A DNA stretch of 10,507 bases, taken from NCBI GenBank assembly GCA_026983685.1, contig JALSTO010000197.1, positions 1 to 10,507 of the forward strand. Reading direction: 5' to 3'. The notes below the pieces were generated by a model that was given only the letters and a program-made list of their open reading frames with translations, made no database searches and was not told the origin of the DNA. Each line of letters begins with the position of its first letter. The first letter of the stretch is position 1. This document shows positions 8,259 through 10,507 of this stretch, piece by piece. Both the position numbers and the translations under genes were made by a program. The stretch comes from Aquificaceae bacterium (GTDB lineage Bacteria > Aquificota > Aquificia > Aquificales > Aquificaceae).

Positions 8259-9609
8259 TCCCATAGCCTTCTTCATATTCGGGGGGACCGGAGATCTCGC
8301 CCGCAGGAAGCTCTACCCTGTTCTGAGCAAGCTCCTTAAAGAGGGGAAGCTGAAGGAACTTAAAGCTGTCTATGCTCTGGGAAGGAGCGAGGAGAAGATA
8401 AGGGATTACATCACAAGATTTGGAGATAACCTTCTGAAGGTTTTTCGCTTCCTCCCGCTTGACGTCTCCAAGAAAGAAAACTACAGGAAACTCGCCAGAG
8501 AGATAGAAAGTCTGCCCGATACGGAGCTGATATTTTACTTAGCCCTGCCTCCCCAGCTCTTTGAGCAGGCTATACTCAATCTCGGTTCAACCCTCAGGAG
8601 GTTCTCCAATCCCCGTAAAATAGTGGTGGAAAAGCCCTTCGGCTTTGACCTTGAGTCCGCAAAGAGGCTCAACTTCCAGCTCAAGCGCTACTTCACAGAG
8701 AAGGAGATATACAGGATAGACCACTTCCTCGGTAAGGCTCCCATCCAGAACATACTCTCGGTTCGCTTCTCCAACTACATCTTTGAAGGTATATGGAACA
8801 AGAACTTCATAGACAACATCCAGATATCCGCCCTTGAGGAGATCGGACTGGAGGGAAGGGCGAGCTACTACGACAGGGTAGGTGCCCTGAGGGACATGGT
8901 TCAGAACCACCTCCTCCAGATACTTTCCTTTATCGCGATGGAACCACCTGCCCTCATGGACCCCGAGAGGGTCAGGGATGAGAAGGTCAAGGTGCTTTCT
9001 TCAATAAGGAGGTTTTCGGTCTCTGAAGTGGACCGCTACGCGGTGAGGGGAAGGTACAGGGGGTATATAGAGGAGCTGGGAAGGGAGTCAAGAACGGAGA
9101 CCTTCGTAGCCCTGAAGCTCTTCATAGACAACTTCCGATGGGAGGGAGTTCCCTTCTATCTGAGAACTGGGAAGAGGCTCAAGGAGAAGATAACCCAGGT
9201 TGTTGTTGTGTTTAAAGAAGTTCCTGGAAACTTCGGTCGCATCCTCGGGTGTATGCCGGCGAGCAACAAGTTCCTCTTTGAGATAGCTCCCGGGAGCAGG
9301 GTGCGATTCTTCTTTGAGATGGCACCTCCCGAAGGCTTCTTAGCCTGCCCCGTTGAAAGGAGTATGGAGATTGACCTTTCCCCCAACCTGCCCGAGGCTT
9401 ACGAGACCCTGATTGAGGACATAGTTAAGGGGGACCAGACCCTCTTCATAAGGGAGGACGAATCGGAGCTCGCCTGGGAGATAGTCCAGCCGATCCTTGA
9501 GAGGTGGGCTCAGGAAGACTCCATACCGGAGTATGAGCCCGGAAGCTACGGACCCAAGGAGGCGGATAAGCTTATAGAGAGCGATGGAAGGAGGTGGATT
9601 CTCCTTTAA
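8251..9609 (+). CDS. zwf: Glucose-6-phosphate 1-dehydrogenase
   Basis: Oxidises glucose-6-phosphate to 6-phosphogluconolactone, the entry step of the oxidative pentose phosphate pathway. The 452 residues are somewhat shorter than the usual 480-510. N-terminal dinucleotide motif FGGTGDL (10-16); ALGRSE with Arg45, a position that contacts the NADP 2'-phosphate in characterised enzymes; EKPFG (127-131, Lys128); RIDHFLGK with Asp157 and His158; IFEGIWN; and DMVQNHLLQ with the catalytic His220. The usual DHYLGKE signature reads DHFLGKA, replacing the conserved Glu; the other key residues are intact, so the enzyme is probably active. The ATG overlaps the gnd stop by 8 bases and its own 3' end overlaps pgl by 26 bases if the first pgl ATG is used. 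Confidence 0.95.
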   Translation: MTNPIAFFIFGGTGDLARRKLYPVLSKLLKEGKLKELKAVYALGRSEEKIRDYITRFGDNLLKVFRFLPLDVSKKENYRKLAREIESLPDTELIFYLALPPQLFEQAILNLGSTLRRFSNPRKIVVEKPFGFDLESAKRLNFQLKRYFTEKEIYRIDHFLGKAPIQNILSVRFSNYIFEGIWNKNFIDNIQISALEEIGLEGRASYYDRVGALRDMVQNHLLQILSFIAMEPPALMDPERVRDEKVKVLSSIRRFSVSEVDRYAVRGRYRGYIEELGRESRTETFVALKLFIDNFRWEGVPFYLRTGKRLKEKITQVVVVFKEVPGNFGRILGCMPASNKFLFEIAPGSRVRFFFEMAPPEGFLACPVERSMEIDLSPNLPEAYETLIEDIVKGDQTLFIREDESELAWEIVQPILERWAQEDSIPEYEPGSYGPKEADKLIESDGRRWILL

Positions 9610-10243
9610 GGTGGTGAGCAAAGGGGAAGAAGAGCTCCTCGGAGAGCTCCTTGATCACTTCATCACTTTTGCGAAGGAGACCCTTGAGAGGAAGGGAGTG
9701 TTTATGTCAGCCCTCGCAGGGGGGAGAACGCCTGAGGAATTTTACCGCCTCCTTTCCAGAAGCTACGACCTGTGGGAAAAGAGCTACTTCTTCCCGACCG
9801 ATGAGAGGTTCGTCTCTTCCGAAGATACCCGTAGCAACTACTGGTTTCTGAGGGAGAATCTCGGAGAGAGGGCAAGGCTCTACAGGGTAAAGACGGAGCT
9901 TCCCCTCAAGGAAGCCTGCAGGGACTTTGACAGGGCTCTGGAGAAGGCGGGAGCTATGGACTTTACCCTCCTCGGCATGGGGGAGGACGGACACGTAGCC
10001 TCAATCTTTCCTGAAAGGGAGTGCAGAGCCTGTGGAAAGAATGCCTGCACCTCAACTTCTCCCGATGGACTTGAGCGTGTGAGCATGAGCCTTGAGTATC
10101 TGAACCTCTCCAGGAAAGTTGCCTTCCTCGTTCTCGGCGAGAGGAAGAGGAGAGCCCTTGAGATGCTTCTGAAGGGAGAAAACATACCCGCCACCAGAGT
10201 AAGGGGAAGGGAGGAGACCCTTCTCTTCACAGACCTGCTCTAA
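9584..10243 (+). CDS. pgl: 6-phosphogluconolactonase
   Basis: Hydrolyses 6-phosphogluconolactone, linking Zwf to Gnd. The 219-residue protein of the glucosamine-6-phosphate isomerase/lactonase fold has ALAGGRTPEEFYRLL, FFPTDERFVSSEDTRSNY and LLGMGEDGHVASIFPE, the family's three signature blocks; the last contains the catalytic His region. Between that block and the ERVSMSLEYLN strand it has CRACGKNAC, three cysteines (147, 150, 155) where I expect a short variable loop. Start is uncertain: ATG at 9584 keeps the first strand SFKVV and overlaps zwf by 26 bases, but a strong AAGGAGGTG (9588-9596) lies after it, which could instead serve GTG at 9611 or 9614 at rather long spacing. The stop interlocks with the moeA stop on the other strand. 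Confidence 0.92.
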   Translation: MEGGGFSFKVVSKGEEELLGELLDHFITFAKETLERKGVFMSALAGGRTPEEFYRLLSRSYDLWEKSYFFPTDERFVSSEDTRSNYWFLRENLGERARLYRVKTELPLKEACRDFDRALEKAGAMDFTLLGMGEDGHVASIFPERECRACGKNACTSTSPDGLERVSMSLEYLNLSRKVAFLVLGERKRRALEMLLKGENIPATRVRGREETLLFTDLL

Positions 10244-10507
10244 AACAGGACAACCTCAACCTCATCACCCTTCTTTATTTCCTTCACGCCCTCGTAAACG
10301 ACCATGTAGGCGTTCGCCTCAACGAGAGAGGTAAGCATGTGGGATTGCTGTTTCTCCAGAGGTTCGCAGAGATACTCACGATCCTCAAACCAAACCCTTG
10401 CCCTTGCAAACTCCCTCCTCCTGTCGTCCCTGCGACTGAAGTCCCTCGTAATCTTTGCCTTGACCTTCTTCTTGAAAACATCCCTTGCCCCCATCATCCC
10501 CCTTATG
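10240..10507 (-). CDS. moeA: Molybdopterin molybdenumtransferase MoeA, C-terminal part (cut by the window edge)
   Basis: The frame stays open to the right edge, so the ATG at 10497 is probably internal and this is the 3' end of a longer gene. About 88 residues are visible. They match MoeA domain IV: a Lys/Arg-rich first strand (KAKITRDFSRR), REFARARVWF, then EKQQSHMLTSLVEANAYMVV, the counterpart of the usual QGSGML.SL..AN.L, and the final KKGDEVEVVLF. MoeA inserts molybdenum (or tungsten) into molybdopterin in the last step of molybdenum cofactor synthesis in the cytoplasm. Homologue subtype cannot be judged without domains I-III. Its TAG overlaps the pgl TAA on the opposite strand. Confidence 0.83.
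   Translation of the reverse strand, partial: IRGMMGARDVFKKKVKAKITRDFSRRDDRRREFARARVWFEDREYLCEPLEKQQSHMLTSLVEANAYMVVYEGVKEIKKGDEVEVVLF

Noticed and set aside
9634..9652. Small hairpin from repeated GAGCTC near the start of pgl
   Set aside because: GAGCTC arises often here from Glu-Leu codons and the stem is short and coding, so there is no reason to call it a signal.
10495..10497. ATG at 10497 as a true start of a small gene
   Set aside because: The frame is open to the window edge and the product is only the last domain of MoeA, so a cut gene is the simpler reading.

Overview
The window looks like chromosomal core DNA from a thermophilic, Aquificales-type bacterium (Aquifex/Hydrogenobacter/Thermocrinis relatives). 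This is inferred from three things: a class I cytochrome c whose heme domain closely resembles the Hydrogenobacter thermophilus c-552 type (recalled, not searched), very heavy use of AGG/AGA arginine and ATA isoleucine codons, and extreme gene packing. Base composition and codon style look uniform throughout. I see no insertion sequence, phage gene, CRISPR array, tRNA or rRNA. No gap between genes exceeds about 90 bases.

Layout. Left edge (+): the end of a heptose-phosphate kinase (rfaE1/hldA type), overlapped by yraN, a small UPF0102 protein. A compact hairpin between convergent genes separates this pair from a minus-strand cluster read right to left: a small HExxH protein of the SprA-related family, a leader with a strong inverted repeat, then ffh (SRP GTPase), rpsP (bS16) and khpA (KH RNA-binding protein). 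Divergent from the HExxH gene, alaS (alanyl-tRNA synthetase) runs rightwards. It is followed without a gap by a lipoprotein-type cytochrome c, which overlaps tail-to-tail with alr (alanine racemase, minus strand). Only 14 bp from the alr start begins a plus-strand operon, gnd-zwf-pgl, holding all three enzymes of the oxidative pentose phosphate pathway with overlapping reading frames. The pgl stop interlocks with the stop of a minus-strand moeA C-terminus that runs off the right edge.

How the genes work together. ffh-rpsP-khpA is a recognisable translation/secretion operon, shortened compared with the common ffh-rpsP-khpA-rimM-trmD-rplS order. gnd-zwf-pgl is a self-contained route from glucose-6-phosphate to ribulose-5-phosphate. 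Zwf keeps an NADP-type arginine, whereas Gnd has an aspartate at the position that usually favours NAD+. The cytochrome is probably a membrane-tethered electron carrier.

The most unusual signals are regulatory. The alr/gnd start-to-start junction is only 14 bp and carries opposing -10-like boxes placed to give leaderless messages in both directions. alaS has a consensus -10 a few bases before its ATG and no Shine-Dalgarno sequence. A 14-bp-arm inverted repeat sits just upstream of ffh. The least understood protein is the orphan HExxH protein. I found no clear new multi-gene defence or mobile system.
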